Shown in pieces: positions 35,321 to 43,975 of a DNA stretch of 64,000 nt. The stretch comes from Candidatus Desulfofervidaceae bacterium (lineage in GTDB: Bacteria; Desulfobacterota; Desulfofervidia; Desulfofervidales; Desulfofervidaceae), in NCBI GenBank assembly GCA_027064585.1, contig JAMOPI010000036.1, positions 127,777-191,776 on the forward strand. Direction: 5' to 3'. The translations under genes and the position numbers were made by a program. The notes under the pieces were generated by a model that saw nothing but the letters and a program-made list of their open reading frames with translations, was not told where the DNA came from and ran no database searches. The first letter of the stretch is position 1. Each line of letters opens with the position of its first letter.

Positions 35321-36454
35321 TCATTTTAAGGGCAAGGTGAAGCTAAAAATACTACCTTTCCCCAAGGTACTTTCAACCCAAATATGGCCGCCGTGTGCTT
35401 CAACGGCAAGTTTACAAAAAGGCAAACCAAGACCAGTATTAAATCTAGCCCATCTTTGGGATTCTACTTGAGCGAATTTATCAAAAATCTTTGGGAAATA
35501 TGCCTTTGGAATGCCATAGCCATTATCTATAACTCTAATAATCACATTCTTTTTGCCTCTGTCCAAACTTGCTTTTAATGTAATATATCCAGATCTTTCC
35601 TTTTGTGGAAGAAGACTTTTTAAGGCATTTGAAACCAAATTTTCCAGGACTCTAATTAATAGGTTTCTATCGGCTGCAAAAAGAGGAATTCCCTTCTCTA
35701 CTTCATATTGGATTAAAGCGCCTCTCTGGGTTGCCTCAGCCCTAAACATGCGTATAACCTTTTTGAATAGCCCAGCTATGTCTATTTGTCTATAATTAAG
35801 CCGAAGTTTCCCCTCTTCTATTTTGGTAATATCCAGTAAATTTTGAATGAGAGATAGGATTCTCTCTGTAATGTAAAGTGCATTTTGGGGCGAATATAGA
35901 GCTTCAGGTGATATAATTCCTTTCGTTTTAAGAGAAAGCAATTCTAAAGAACCCATAAGAGCAGTAAGGGGATTTTTGAGATCATGAATAAGCATTCGTA
36001 CTAACAATTCCTTGGTTTTTTCTAATTTTTTTAATCGGTCATAGCTTTGTTGGAGTCGTTTGTGTAAGCTCCTAATTCGGAGCATGGCATTGATTTTGGC
36101 CACCAGTTCAGGAATGTCTATCGGTTTGGAAATGAAATCATCGGCTCCAGCCTGGAGCCCCTCAATCTTATCTTCTCGTCTATTAAGGGCAGTAACCATG
36201 ATGATGGGGATAAACTCATCTTCTGGTAGTTTTTCTTTAATGATCCTGCATATTTCAAAACCGTGAGTATCTGGCAGTAAAACATCAAGTAGGATTAAAT
36301 CAGGTAGATTCTTAGTAAGCAATTTTAAGGCCTCTGTACCACAATAGGCTTTATCAATCTGATAACCCAAAGGTCTAAGGGAAAGTTCAAATAAGCGAAC
36401 GCTATCTGGATCGTCATCAATGATCATAATTCTAGGGCTGGAGTTAGTTAACAT
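35321..36454 (-). CDS. Receiver-histidine kinase hybrid, cytoplasmic
   Basis: 377 residues. A receiver domain (residues 8-125; phospho-accepting Asp in LILLDVLLPD near residue 57) is followed by a HisKA helix with LIHDLKNPLTALMG near residue 159 and a HATPase domain with N-box ENLVSNALKS, G1 DNGYGIP and G2 TGLGLPFCKLA. No membrane segment is present. It is a receiver-first kinase, probably relaying signals from another kinase. Its start overlaps the upstream 80-residue phosphoacceptor gene by 7 bp, and the large hybrid kinase lies just before that. Confidence 0.88.
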   Translation of the reverse strand: MLTNSSPRIMIIDDDPDSVRLFELSLRPLGYQIDKAYCGTEALKLLTKNLPDLILLDVLLPDTHGFEICRIIKEKLPEDEFIPIIMVTALNRREDKIEGLQAGADDFISKPIDIPELVAKINAMLRIRSLHKRLQQSYDRLKKLEKTKELLVRMLIHDLKNPLTALMGSLELLSLKTKGIISPEALYSPQNALYITERILSLIQNLLDITKIEEGKLRLNYRQIDIAGLFKKVIRMFRAEATQRGALIQYEVEKGIPLFAADRNLLIRVLENLVSNALKSLLPQKERSGYITLKASLDRGKKNVIIRVIDNGYGIPKAYFPKIFDKFAQVESQRWARFNTGLGLPFCKLAVEAHGGHIWVESTLGKGSIFSFTLPLK

Positions 36455-36690
36455 GTGGATTTATCCTCTATTCGTGGTTCTATTTTTTTATAAGTTTGGT
36501 TTAACATCTCCAGAAGTTCCAAGGCATTGCGATGAATAATTTCTAAAAATTCTTTTTGTTCAGGGGTTAGAGGGCCATAAGTCTCTTTTTTTAACAATTC
36601 TGTAAAACCTAAGATTGAATTAAGCGGTGTGCGTAAACGGTGGAAAAGTTTGCTTAAAGCTTCTGGTGTTTGGTTATTTATCTCACTCAT
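36448..36690 (-). CDS. Stand-alone HisKA phosphoacceptor domain protein
   Basis: 80 residues, consisting almost only of a histidine-kinase dimerisation helix pair: LFHRLRTPLNSILGFTELLKKE near residue 16 has the H-box with the phospho-accepting histidine. The catalytic ATPase domain is absent, and the reading frame ends cleanly. It is flanked by a hybrid kinase 4 bp upstream and a receiver-kinase overlapping by 7 bp, so it could act as a phosphotransfer intermediate or as a dimerisation partner. A decayed kinase is the alternative, but the coding overlap and intact reading frame argue for a maintained gene. Confidence 0.7.
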   Translation of the reverse strand: MSEINNQTPEALSKLFHRLRTPLNSILGFTELLKKETYGPLTPEQKEFLEIIHRNALELLEMLNQTYKKIEPRIEDKSTC

Positions 36691-36694
36691 AACT

Positions 36695-39600
36695 TTACCT
36701 CCTTTTTTTCTTTGTCAACCACTCTTCTATCTTCTTCTTAAAGATAAAAGGATCAACTGGTTTAGCCAGATAATCATCACAACCTGCAGCTAAAACCTTT
36801 TCCCGATCTCCCCGCATAGCCCGAGCAGTTAAACCAATGATAGGTATATTTTTTAATGTAGGATCCTTTTTTAACCGCTGTGTCGCCTCATAGCCATCCA
36901 TTATCGGCATCAACATATCCATGATAATTAAATCAGGCTTTATCCTTTGTGCCTGTTCTATGGCTTGAACCCCATTTGGGGCTGTATGGATGGTGTAATT
37001 AGTATCCTTCAATGCCTCTTTTAAAAGAAAAAGATTATCCGGATTATCTTCTACAATAAGGATCTTAGCCGGGCCAGCAGAAGTTGTATCTAAAGATGGT
37101 TGAAGAGGTTTTTGGAGCGATTCTGTTTTAATTTCTGTTTCTGGATATAAAATCTGCCTTACAACTTTAATTAAGCTGGTCTTATCTATTTGCCCTTTCA
37201 GCAAAATTGCCTTAACATTTGGAGGAAATCGCCTTTTTTCTTCTTCAGTTAAGTCTATAGCAGAGAGTATAATAACCGGTATATCTTTCATTTTCTCATC
37301 TTTTTGTAACAATTCTAAAACCGTAAACCCATCCATTCCAGGCATCCTTAAGTCAAGGATGAGCAAATCAGGCCTGAATTTTTTGATAAACTCCAATCCC
37401 TTCTCTCCGGTATAGGCAAAAGATAACTCACAATTTTCGTCCTTAAGCAACACCTTCAACTCTTGAGTCACAATAGGATCATCGTCAATAATCAATATCT
37501 GCTTTTTTGTTCTCATTGAAGAAGGAACAGGCTTAGAAACTTTTTCTTTGCTCAGAAGAGCGGTCTTAATTTTTCCTTTCCAATCTTTACTTAATTTTTC
37601 CCTCTTTATAGGTCTCTTAGGAAGAATAACGGTAAACACAGAGCCTTTGTTTAATTTACTTTTTACCTTTATTTCTCCCCCTAGTAAATCAACCAATTTT
37701 TTGACAATACTTAAACCTAAACCAGTGCCACCATATTTTTTGGTAGTAGAGCCATCTACTTGCCGAAAGACGTCAAAGATATAGTCTAATGCCTCTTCAG
37801 GAATGCCAATGCCCGTATCTTTAACGCTTATAAGGATATTGCCGTCTTTTTCTTCTATAATCACTGCTACCTCACCCTTTTCGGTAAATTTAATCGCATT
37901 GCTTAATAGGTTGAGTAAAATCTGGCGGAGCTTTTCTGGATCTGTAACAATATAATCTACCTTTCCTTTAAATATACTTTTAAGAATCAGTCCTTTTTCC
38001 TCTGCTAATGGACGGACAGATTTAAGTAGTTCGTTAATAAATTCTTTTAGGAAAATTTTATTCCAAATAATTTCTACCTTTCCAGCTTCAATTTTTGATA
38101 GATCCAGAACGTCGTTAATCAAGGCCAAGAGATTTTCACCGTTACGCTCAATAATATCCAAATAATCACGCTGTTTTTCGGTTATTTTACCCCCTACACC
38201 TGCCTTTAACAATTTGGTCATACCCAGAATAGCATTAAGGGGAGTTCTTAACTCATGAGACATATTAGAGAGAAATTCAGACTTAAGCCGATTGGCCTCT
38301 TCTACCTGGCGTGTCTTTTCCTCCAAGGCCTTCTTTTGGGCACTCAGTTCTTCGGCCTGCGCCTTAAGTTCTTCGTTTAAGGCTATCAATTCCTCTCCTT
38401 GGGCCTTTAATTCCTCATTCTGAGAGATCAAAAGTTCGTTCTTTTCTTGTAATTCTTTGGCCAAGATTTCAACCCGTTGATAGCTCAACGCATGGTCAAT
38501 TCCTACTCCAATGGAGTCAGCGACGATGTTTAAAAACTGAAAGAGTTGTTCTGAAAAAGGACTAAAGGCAGCCAGTTCTAGCACACCAATAAGTTGATCT
38601 TTAAACATAATAGGCAAACAGACAATATATTGAGGCAATCGCTCTCCACTACCTGAAGTCACCTTAAAATAATCAGAAGGGACATCGGAGACCACAATTG
38701 TTTCCCTCTCTTGTGCACATTGACCAGGGAGCCCTTCACCCAATTTTAAAACAGGAACCTTTTTCTTATCCAAGGCATAAGCAGCCATGGGTTTTAATTG
38801 TCCGTCTTTGTGTAAATAAATTACTCCCAATTGACTTTTTGTATGATGGGCAACCTTTGTTAAAACATCTTCAAGTAAAGGCTGAAGTTCAATTATTTGG
38901 CTTAAGGAAGTTAAAATGTCAGTATAGGCCCGCTGCGTGGTAAGGGTAAGATGAAGGTCTTTAGTTTTTTTCTCTAACTCTTGGATAAACTTCTTTCTTT
39001 CCGTAATATCTACAAATATTTCTATAATACCAATGACTTTTCCCTTACTATCCTTAAAAGGGGTGCCAAAACACTGGCATGGGATTTCCCTTCCATCAGG
39101 TGTAATTCGCACTTCTTCTCGGGCAACCTTTTGGCGGCCTTCTAAGACTAGATGCAAGGTACAATCTTTTGTTCGGCAATAAGAACACCTGAACAGCTTG
39201 TAACACTTTTCCCCGATAGCCTTTTCGGTGCTAACTCCCACTAATTTACTCATGGCCTTGTTTTGACTTATTACTTTAAACTTGGCATCAACTACCCGAA
39301 TAGGGGTAGGCACACCGTTATAAATTTGATTCAATTCGTTAAACAGCCTTTCAATTTCTTCTTGCGTGCTTTTAATCTTTTCTGTCATCTGGTTAAAAAC
39401 ATTGGCCAACTCTCCTATTTCATCTCTTGTTTTTATTTCTACTTTAGTATCTAAATTTCCTTGACCAATGGCCTTTGCCGCCAAACTAAGAGTAAGTATA
39501 GGCCTGCTAATGAAATGAGAAAGGAGATATGCTAGTCCAATGCCTAGTAGACTAACTAACCCCATTACACCAGCTACTAGTTTAAGGATATGGTGAACCC

Positions 39601-40060
39601 TTACCTGAACAGGAAGCTGGGTTAGACGCAATGCCCCAAGATGGAGAGTCCATTCTTTTAGGGGATACGCATAGTTAAAAATGAGTTTTCCCTTTATGTG
39701 TAAGTCTTTTATGGTATATGGCCTTTGCGATTTTATCTCTTCTAATTTAAACCTTACTGAACACTTAAAGGCATGGGCAAATATGTTCCCCGATTTGTCT
39801 ACAATGACAAAGTAAGCAAATTCTGGTTCTCTTTGTAAGTACTTGAGCAAGATCTTCTCAACAGCAGTTTTATCTCCGGCAAGAAGGGCTGGTCTTATTT
39901 CCTTACCAAGTTCTTTAGCAAAAGGACCAACCCATTTCTTGAATTCTTTTCTGAAGTGGTAGGAAAGAGTAAAATAGCCTAAAATAGTTGTAATAATTCC
40001 AAGACTCAAAAAACATCCTAAAATTACCAATAAGAATTTAGTACGAATACTTACTCTCAC
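36695..40060 (-). CDS. Large membrane hybrid sensor kinase (HAMP-PAS-GAF-HisKA-HATPase-REC-REC)
   Basis: 1121 residues. Membrane helices at about 9-29 and 160-181 flank a periplasmic sensor domain; then HAMP (about 182-235), PAS (about 245-355), GAF (about 385-540), a coiled coil, HisKA (SHELRTPLNAILG near 606), HATPase (TGIGIPEEALDYIF, GGTGLGLSIVKKL) and two receivers (about 860-980 and 1005-1115, Asp in LILDLRMPG and IIMDMLMP). The PAS domain has a cysteine cluster (CYKLFRCSYCRTKDC, about 285-299), suggesting metal or redox sensing. It overlaps cheR by 4 bp. Confidence 0.9.
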   Translation of the reverse strand: MRVSIRTKFLLVILGCFLSLGIITTILGYFTLSYHFRKEFKKWVGPFAKELGKEIRPALLAGDKTAVEKILLKYLQREPEFAYFVIVDKSGNIFAHAFKCSVRFKLEEIKSQRPYTIKDLHIKGKLIFNYAYPLKEWTLHLGALRLTQLPVQVRVHHILKLVAGVMGLVSLLGIGLAYLLSHFISRPILTLSLAAKAIGQGNLDTKVEIKTRDEIGELANVFNQMTEKIKSTQEEIERLFNELNQIYNGVPTPIRVVDAKFKVISQNKAMSKLVGVSTEKAIGEKCYKLFRCSYCRTKDCTLHLVLEGRQKVAREEVRITPDGREIPCQCFGTPFKDSKGKVIGIIEIFVDITERKKFIQELEKKTKDLHLTLTTQRAYTDILTSLSQIIELQPLLEDVLTKVAHHTKSQLGVIYLHKDGQLKPMAAYALDKKKVPVLKLGEGLPGQCAQERETIVVSDVPSDYFKVTSGSGERLPQYIVCLPIMFKDQLIGVLELAAFSPFSEQLFQFLNIVADSIGVGIDHALSYQRVEILAKELQEKNELLISQNEELKAQGEELIALNEELKAQAEELSAQKKALEEKTRQVEEANRLKSEFLSNMSHELRTPLNAILGMTKLLKAGVGGKITEKQRDYLDIIERNGENLLALINDVLDLSKIEAGKVEIIWNKIFLKEFINELLKSVRPLAEEKGLILKSIFKGKVDYIVTDPEKLRQILLNLLSNAIKFTEKGEVAVIIEEKDGNILISVKDTGIGIPEEALDYIFDVFRQVDGSTTKKYGGTGLGLSIVKKLVDLLGGEIKVKSKLNKGSVFTVILPKRPIKREKLSKDWKGKIKTALLSKEKVSKPVPSSMRTKKQILIIDDDPIVTQELKVLLKDENCELSFAYTGEKGLEFIKKFRPDLLILDLRMPGMDGFTVLELLQKDEKMKDIPVIILSAIDLTEEEKRRFPPNVKAILLKGQIDKTSLIKVVRQILYPETEIKTESLQKPLQPSLDTTSAGPAKILIVEDNPDNLFLLKEALKDTNYTIHTAPNGVQAIEQAQRIKPDLIIMDMLMPIMDGYEATQRLKKDPTLKNIPIIGLTARAMRGDREKVLAAGCDDYLAKPVDPFIFKKKIEEWLTKKKRR

Positions 40061-40929
40061 TCTATATTCTCTTTTTTACGATATATTTTAGCCTCACTGC
40101 TGAAGATTTCAAAAAATGGCTCAAATTCTTTCAGTAGAGTTTCAGCCTCTCCCAATACCAAATACCCTCCTGAATTCAATGACTGATAGAGTTTTAAGAT
40201 TACCTGTTTCTGTAAGGAAATATCAAAATAGATAAGCAGATTGCGGCAGAGAATAAGATCATAGTTACATACTACCCCTGAAGGAGGAGCAATTTGTTTG
40301 GAAGAAGTAATATCATGCCAACAAAAGGTAACCATATTTTTTATTTCTTCTTTCAAATGATAAAGCCCATTTTTATAGATAAAATATTGATCCAAAAAAC
40401 GCTTTTTAACTTCTAAAACCGCTTCTTCTTCATATATAGCCCTTCTCGCTTTACTTAATGCCTTTTCATCAATATCCGTACCCAAAAGGAATAAATCATA
40501 TGCTTTTATATCCTTGTGTTTCTTTCCAAAATAGTCTTTTAATAAGATGGCTACAGAATAAATTTCTTCTCCGTAGGCACAACCAGCACTCCAAATGCGA
40601 ATAGTATGATCATTTTGTTCTCCTTTAGTTGCGATTATCGTGGGAATGACTACTCGAGCCATACATTCAAAAACATAAGGATCACGAAAAAAACAGCTTA
40701 CTTTAATCGTCAAATCCTGAACAAGGCGTTTATATTCTTCCAAATCTCCCTCTAAAAGTTGAAGGTAGGTTTGACAATCACCTATCCCAGATACCAATAG
40801 ACGTTTGTATATCCGGCGCTTAATTGTCCCTTGGCGATATCGAGAAAAATCACATCCGTATTTTTGTTTTATTTTGGTTAATAACATCCTGAGTGCCTTA
40901 TCATCAACTTCCGGTATTTTGCCTTCCAT
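40057..40929 (-). CDS. cheR: CheR-type chemoreceptor methyltransferase
   Basis: 290 residues. An N-terminal helical domain (GTIKRRIYKRLLVSGI) precedes a SAM-binding fold with SCFFRDPYVFECMA, IWSAGCAYGEEIYSVAILL near residue 117 and LILCRNLLIYFD near residue 225, all CheR marks. CheR methylates glutamates on chemoreceptors. No MCP, CheA or CheW gene is in the window, so it may serve receptors elsewhere or the neighbouring kinase. It lies between the CheD-HDOD gene and the hybrid kinase in one minus-strand run. Confidence 0.88.
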   Translation of the reverse strand: MEGKIPEVDDKALRMLLTKIKQKYGCDFSRYRQGTIKRRIYKRLLVSGIGDCQTYLQLLEGDLEEYKRLVQDLTIKVSCFFRDPYVFECMARVVIPTIIATKGEQNDHTIRIWSAGCAYGEEIYSVAILLKDYFGKKHKDIKAYDLFLLGTDIDEKALSKARRAIYEEEAVLEVKKRFLDQYFIYKNGLYHLKEEIKNMVTFCWHDITSSKQIAPPSGVVCNYDLILCRNLLIYFDISLQKQVILKLYQSLNSGGYLVLGEAETLLKEFEPFFEIFSSEAKIYRKKENIE

Positions 40930-40946
40930 ATCTCTCCCTTGAGATT

Positions 40947-42305
40947 TTAAACGACCTTGAAGGCCTCAACTTGTTTTATAATCTCAGGTATTTTTTCAAT
41001 TAGAACATCTACCTCTAATGCCTTTAAATTCAAAAGATTTAAGGCCTGGGGATGAATAGGATTAGTCAAACCGGCCACCCCACATCCTATGCCGGCTAGA
41101 CGACAGACAACATCTGCGATGTGCACCATGGCCACAACAGCCGGCGCCTCTTGAGCCTCATGGGGAGCATGGTGAAAGGCAATGGCTTCTCTCAATACGC
41201 CGGGTAAATACCACTGTTGGGCCATCATCTCTCCTACCTGAGGGTGAGTATAGCCAAGAATTTCTTTTTCTGCCTCTAGAAAAGACTTTTTTTCTTTAAG
41301 CACTTTTCTCATCACCAAATGAAATTTATCCGCTGCCACTTGATCCAAAATAATTTTGCCAATGTCATGTAGAAGTCCAGCAGTGAATACCACTTCTGGT
41401 TCTGGATACTGCTTTTCTTTTGCTATTAACTCAGCTATAAAGGCACAGCCTAGTGCATGTTCAAAAAACTCGCCCTGCTTTAAAGAATAGGCGTTTATCC
41501 TTGGAGCTAAAATGTCTTTAAAAGAGAGAGAAACAATTATCCTTTTAATAGCATTTAATCCTAACAGTGTAATTCCCTGGCTTAGATTAGAAACCCGTTG
41601 GGCTAAACCGTAATAAGGGGAATTGCAGATTTTAAGGATGTTGGCTGTAAGGGCCTGGTCCTGATAAATCTCCCTTTTTATTTCCTCCACACTAAAAGGA
41701 TCACTTTCAATGATCTTTAAAACTCTGTTTACAGTTTTAGCCATGGGTTTAAGCTGGTCAATTTTTTGGAGAAGTACCTTTAATGTTACTTCTTCAACTT
41801 TTAACGGAGATACAGGGGCAAGAGCGGCTTCACGCAGCCTGTAACCAATAAATTTTATTTCTGTCGTTCCATCCCTTATATATAAACGAAGGAGGCGGCC
41901 GAAGTTACCGCCTATATCTTCTTTTAAAATAGGAATATTCTCTTGTTTTAAAATCTCTTTTACCTTAGTGATGTTGCGCTGGCCAATATTTATATCTGTA
42001 TCTTGAACAATAGAAGCCCCTCCGGCGATAGTAGCTTCCAGTCGTTCTTTAGACGCCCCAGCCTTTAGCATTTCTTTAATAAGATAAGGTATACCAGAAT
42101 GGGCATACTTGGTCGGAGCATTGGTTTCTTTTTCTTCACTACCTTGGGGTAAAACAATATGCACCATTCCCCCTATGTGAGAAAAAGAATCGTAGAGAGC
42201 TATTCCTACACAAGAACCCAAACAAGTTTCTATAACTTCATTTGAAGCAGAGCTTACATAAACCCCGCTAAGAGAAAGAAAATAATACTTCTCTTCAAAC
42301 GTCAT
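40947..42305 (-). CDS. CheD-HDOD fusion protein
   Basis: 452 residues. Residues 1-155 match CheD, a chemoreceptor glutamine deamidase: ETCLGSCVGIALYD holds the catalytic cysteine, GGMVHIVLP the histidine. From about 185 to the end is an HDOD domain (VLKIIESDPFSVEEI, ICNSPYYG, and GLLHDIGKIIL with an HD pair). HDOD proteins are signalling domains without confirmed nuclease or phosphodiesterase activity in most cases. The two domains share one frame without a visible break. It sits in a chemosensory-like cluster with cheR. The fusion could link receptor adaptation to another output. Confidence 0.85.
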   Translation of the reverse strand: MTFEEKYYFLSLSGVYVSSASNEVIETCLGSCVGIALYDSFSHIGGMVHIVLPQGSEEKETNAPTKYAHSGIPYLIKEMLKAGASKERLEATIAGGASIVQDTDINIGQRNITKVKEILKQENIPILKEDIGGNFGRLLRLYIRDGTTEIKFIGYRLREAALAPVSPLKVEEVTLKVLLQKIDQLKPMAKTVNRVLKIIESDPFSVEEIKREIYQDQALTANILKICNSPYYGLAQRVSNLSQGITLLGLNAIKRIIVSLSFKDILAPRINAYSLKQGEFFEHALGCAFIAELIAKEKQYPEPEVVFTAGLLHDIGKIILDQVAADKFHLVMRKVLKEKKSFLEAEKEILGYTHPQVGEMMAQQWYLPGVLREAIAFHHAPHEAQEAPAVVAMVHIADVVCRLAGIGCGVAGLTNPIHPQALNLLNLKALEVDVLIEKIPEIIKQVEAFKVV

Positions 42306-42307
42306 AT

Positions 42308-42877
42308 TTATTTAAGTAACTCCAAGATTTTCTTTATCAGGGCTTCTAGGTCTAATGGTTTGGTAAAAAATGCGTCTGCTCCACAGGCTAAAACCTTTTT
42401 TTTCTTATTTTTATCTGGGAAGGCTGTCACAGCGATTACTCTTATGTCTTGGGTCTCAGGATTCTCTTTAATATTTTTACAAACAGCAAAACCATCCATA
42501 TCTGGCATGACAATGTCTAAAATCACCAAGTCTGGCTTTAATTCTCCAATTTTATAAATAGCCTGAAAACCATTACTGGCCGAATGAACTTCATATCTAT
42601 CACTAGCTGCTAAAAAGGCCGTTTGAAGTAATTTCACATCATCAGGATTGTCATCTACGATTAATATTTTCTTTTTCCTTACTCTTTCTGGTAGGTGGAG
42701 TCCCTGTTTTTTAATAAATTCCTCTAAATCCCTTCGTCGGATTTTACGGTGCCCTCCTGGAGTAACAAAGGCCTTAATGACCCCTTCGTCAATCCACTTA
42801 ACAACTGTAGTCCGAGCTACTCCTAAAATCTTGCTTGCCTCTGCCGTGCTGATAAAATCGCTATTTTTTCTCTTCAT
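42308..42877 (-). CDS. Excisionase/MerR-type HTH fused to a receiver domain
   Basis: 189 residues. An N-terminal helix-turn-helix of the MerR/excisionase kind (STAEASKILGVARTTVVKWIDEG, then TPGGHRKIRRRDLEEFI) is joined to a C-terminal receiver (about 70-189, phospho-Asp in LVILDIVMPDMDG). The usual response regulator puts the receiver first, so the order is reversed. It leads the minus-strand signalling cluster and stops two bases before the CheD-HDOD start, so it may sense the phosphorylation output of the nearby kinases and bind DNA. Confidence 0.82.
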   Translation of the reverse strand: MKRKNSDFISTAEASKILGVARTTVVKWIDEGVIKAFVTPGGHRKIRRRDLEEFIKKQGLHLPERVRKKKILIVDDNPDDVKLLQTAFLAASDRYEVHSASNGFQAIYKIGELKPDLVILDIVMPDMDGFAVCKNIKENPETQDIRVIAVTAFPDKNKKKKVLACGADAFFTKPLDLEALIKKILELLK

Positions 42878-42959
42878 AACTTTTTTTATACATTATTTTT
42901 CAATTTATGTCAATTTGATCGTTTATTTTATATTCAATTAATTTTAAAAAAATAAATAT

Positions 42960-43712
42960 CTATTTCTGGTCTTTCTTCCATTTTTCCTCTAATTTGGTAT
43001 ATTTAATAAGGGTGTAATTAGCATAAAGACTGGCAAGTAAAATTCCGTACCGGCCATCTAGAAAGCCCAGACGTAAAAAATACATTTTTAAAAATGTCCA
43101 GACCCCATGTCCAAATCCTTTTAGTATACCCCCCTTCTTACCCTTTCTTTTTTGTTCTTCTGCCCACAATTCTGTATACCGCTCCATTTTTTCTAAAAAT
43201 TCAGTTAGAGAATTATAAGTATAATGCAATAAAGGGCTCTTAAGACGCCCTACTTTGCCTTCAACTATAACTCTTTCATGTACTAGTCTTTCTTCAAAAC
43301 GGGCTCTATCCCGTTTAAACAATCTTAACTGGTAGTCAGGGAACCAACCGCTGTGTTTGATAAATTTGCCACAAAAGAAGCTTTGACGGGGGATATAATA
43401 ACCAAAAATATCAGACCGCTTAATGGCTTCTTTTATTTCCTTTTTCAAGCTCTCGCTTACCCGTTCATCGGCATCAACACTTAACACCCATTCTCCTTTG
43501 GCCTGCGCTAGGGCAAAGGCCTTTTGAGAACCATAACCCTTGAAGGAACGAAGAAATACCTTATTAGTATATCTTTGGGCAATTTCAACCGTTTTGTCCT
43601 TACTAAAACTATCTACCACAATAATTTCATCTGCCCAAGCTACACTTTTAAGACATGGATCAAGTCGTTTTTCTTCGTTATAGGTGATGATAATTACCGA
43701 AATAGTTGACAT
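42960..43712 (-). CDS. Family 2 glycosyltransferase, lipopolysaccharide type
   Basis: 250 residues, a GT-A enzyme: ISVIIITYNEEKRLDPCLKSV at the start, VDSFSKDKT, and the DxD motif in LSVDADERV near residue 76. The WaaE/KdtX-like branch adds glucose to the LPS core or makes similar core sugars; the sequence resembles that branch, but specificity is not established. A hydrophobic C-terminal part (about 205-235) suggests membrane association. It is transcribed away from mltB, with repeat copy B between them; waaA is nearby. Confidence 0.8.
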   Translation of the reverse strand: MSTISVIIITYNEEKRLDPCLKSVAWADEIIVVDSFSKDKTVEIAQRYTNKVFLRSFKGYGSQKAFALAQAKGEWVLSVDADERVSESLKKEIKEAIKRSDIFGYYIPRQSFFCGKFIKHSGWFPDYQLRLFKRDRARFEERLVHERVIVEGKVGRLKSPLLHYTYNSLTEFLEKMERYTELWAEEQKRKGKKGGILKGFGHGVWTFLKMYFLRLGFLDGRYGILLASLYANYTLIKYTKLEEKWKKDQK

Positions 43713-43881
43713 AGATATACAATTTTACCCTACTTTAAACTACACAGCAACCAATTTAAATTCCCAAAATTCGCGATTGATTTATAGTATTCCGCAAAAA
43801 TTGATGAATTTCCCTTCCTCCTTACGCTTTGCTCGCTCTGACCTGCGCAAAAGGCACAGGCTGTGCCCTGTGGACTTGCCC

Positions 43882-43913
43882 TTGACCGCATGAGCGAGCG
43901 AAGGCACTATAAT
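43882..43913 (+). promoter_or_regulatory. Repeat-borne promoter-like pair (copy B)
   Basis: TTGACC (43882-43887), 20 bases, TATAAT (43908-43913), at the same spacing as in copies A and C. Transcription would reach the hairpin at 43940-43975 within about 55 bases. Confidence 0.35.
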
Positions 43914-43939
43914 TATGATTGGGCTTGAGGAAAAGACAA

Positions 43940-43975
43940 ATATTTTCTCACCTTTTAGGTGAAAGATATTTTTTT
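43940..43975 (+). terminator. Rho-independent-terminator-like hairpin in repeat copy B
   Basis: Arms ending TCACC and GGTGA enclose a TTTTA loop, with an AU-rich outer stem (ATAT with ATAT), then a T-run of about eight. It corresponds to the hairpin of copy A with its outer stem replaced. Confidence 0.5.
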
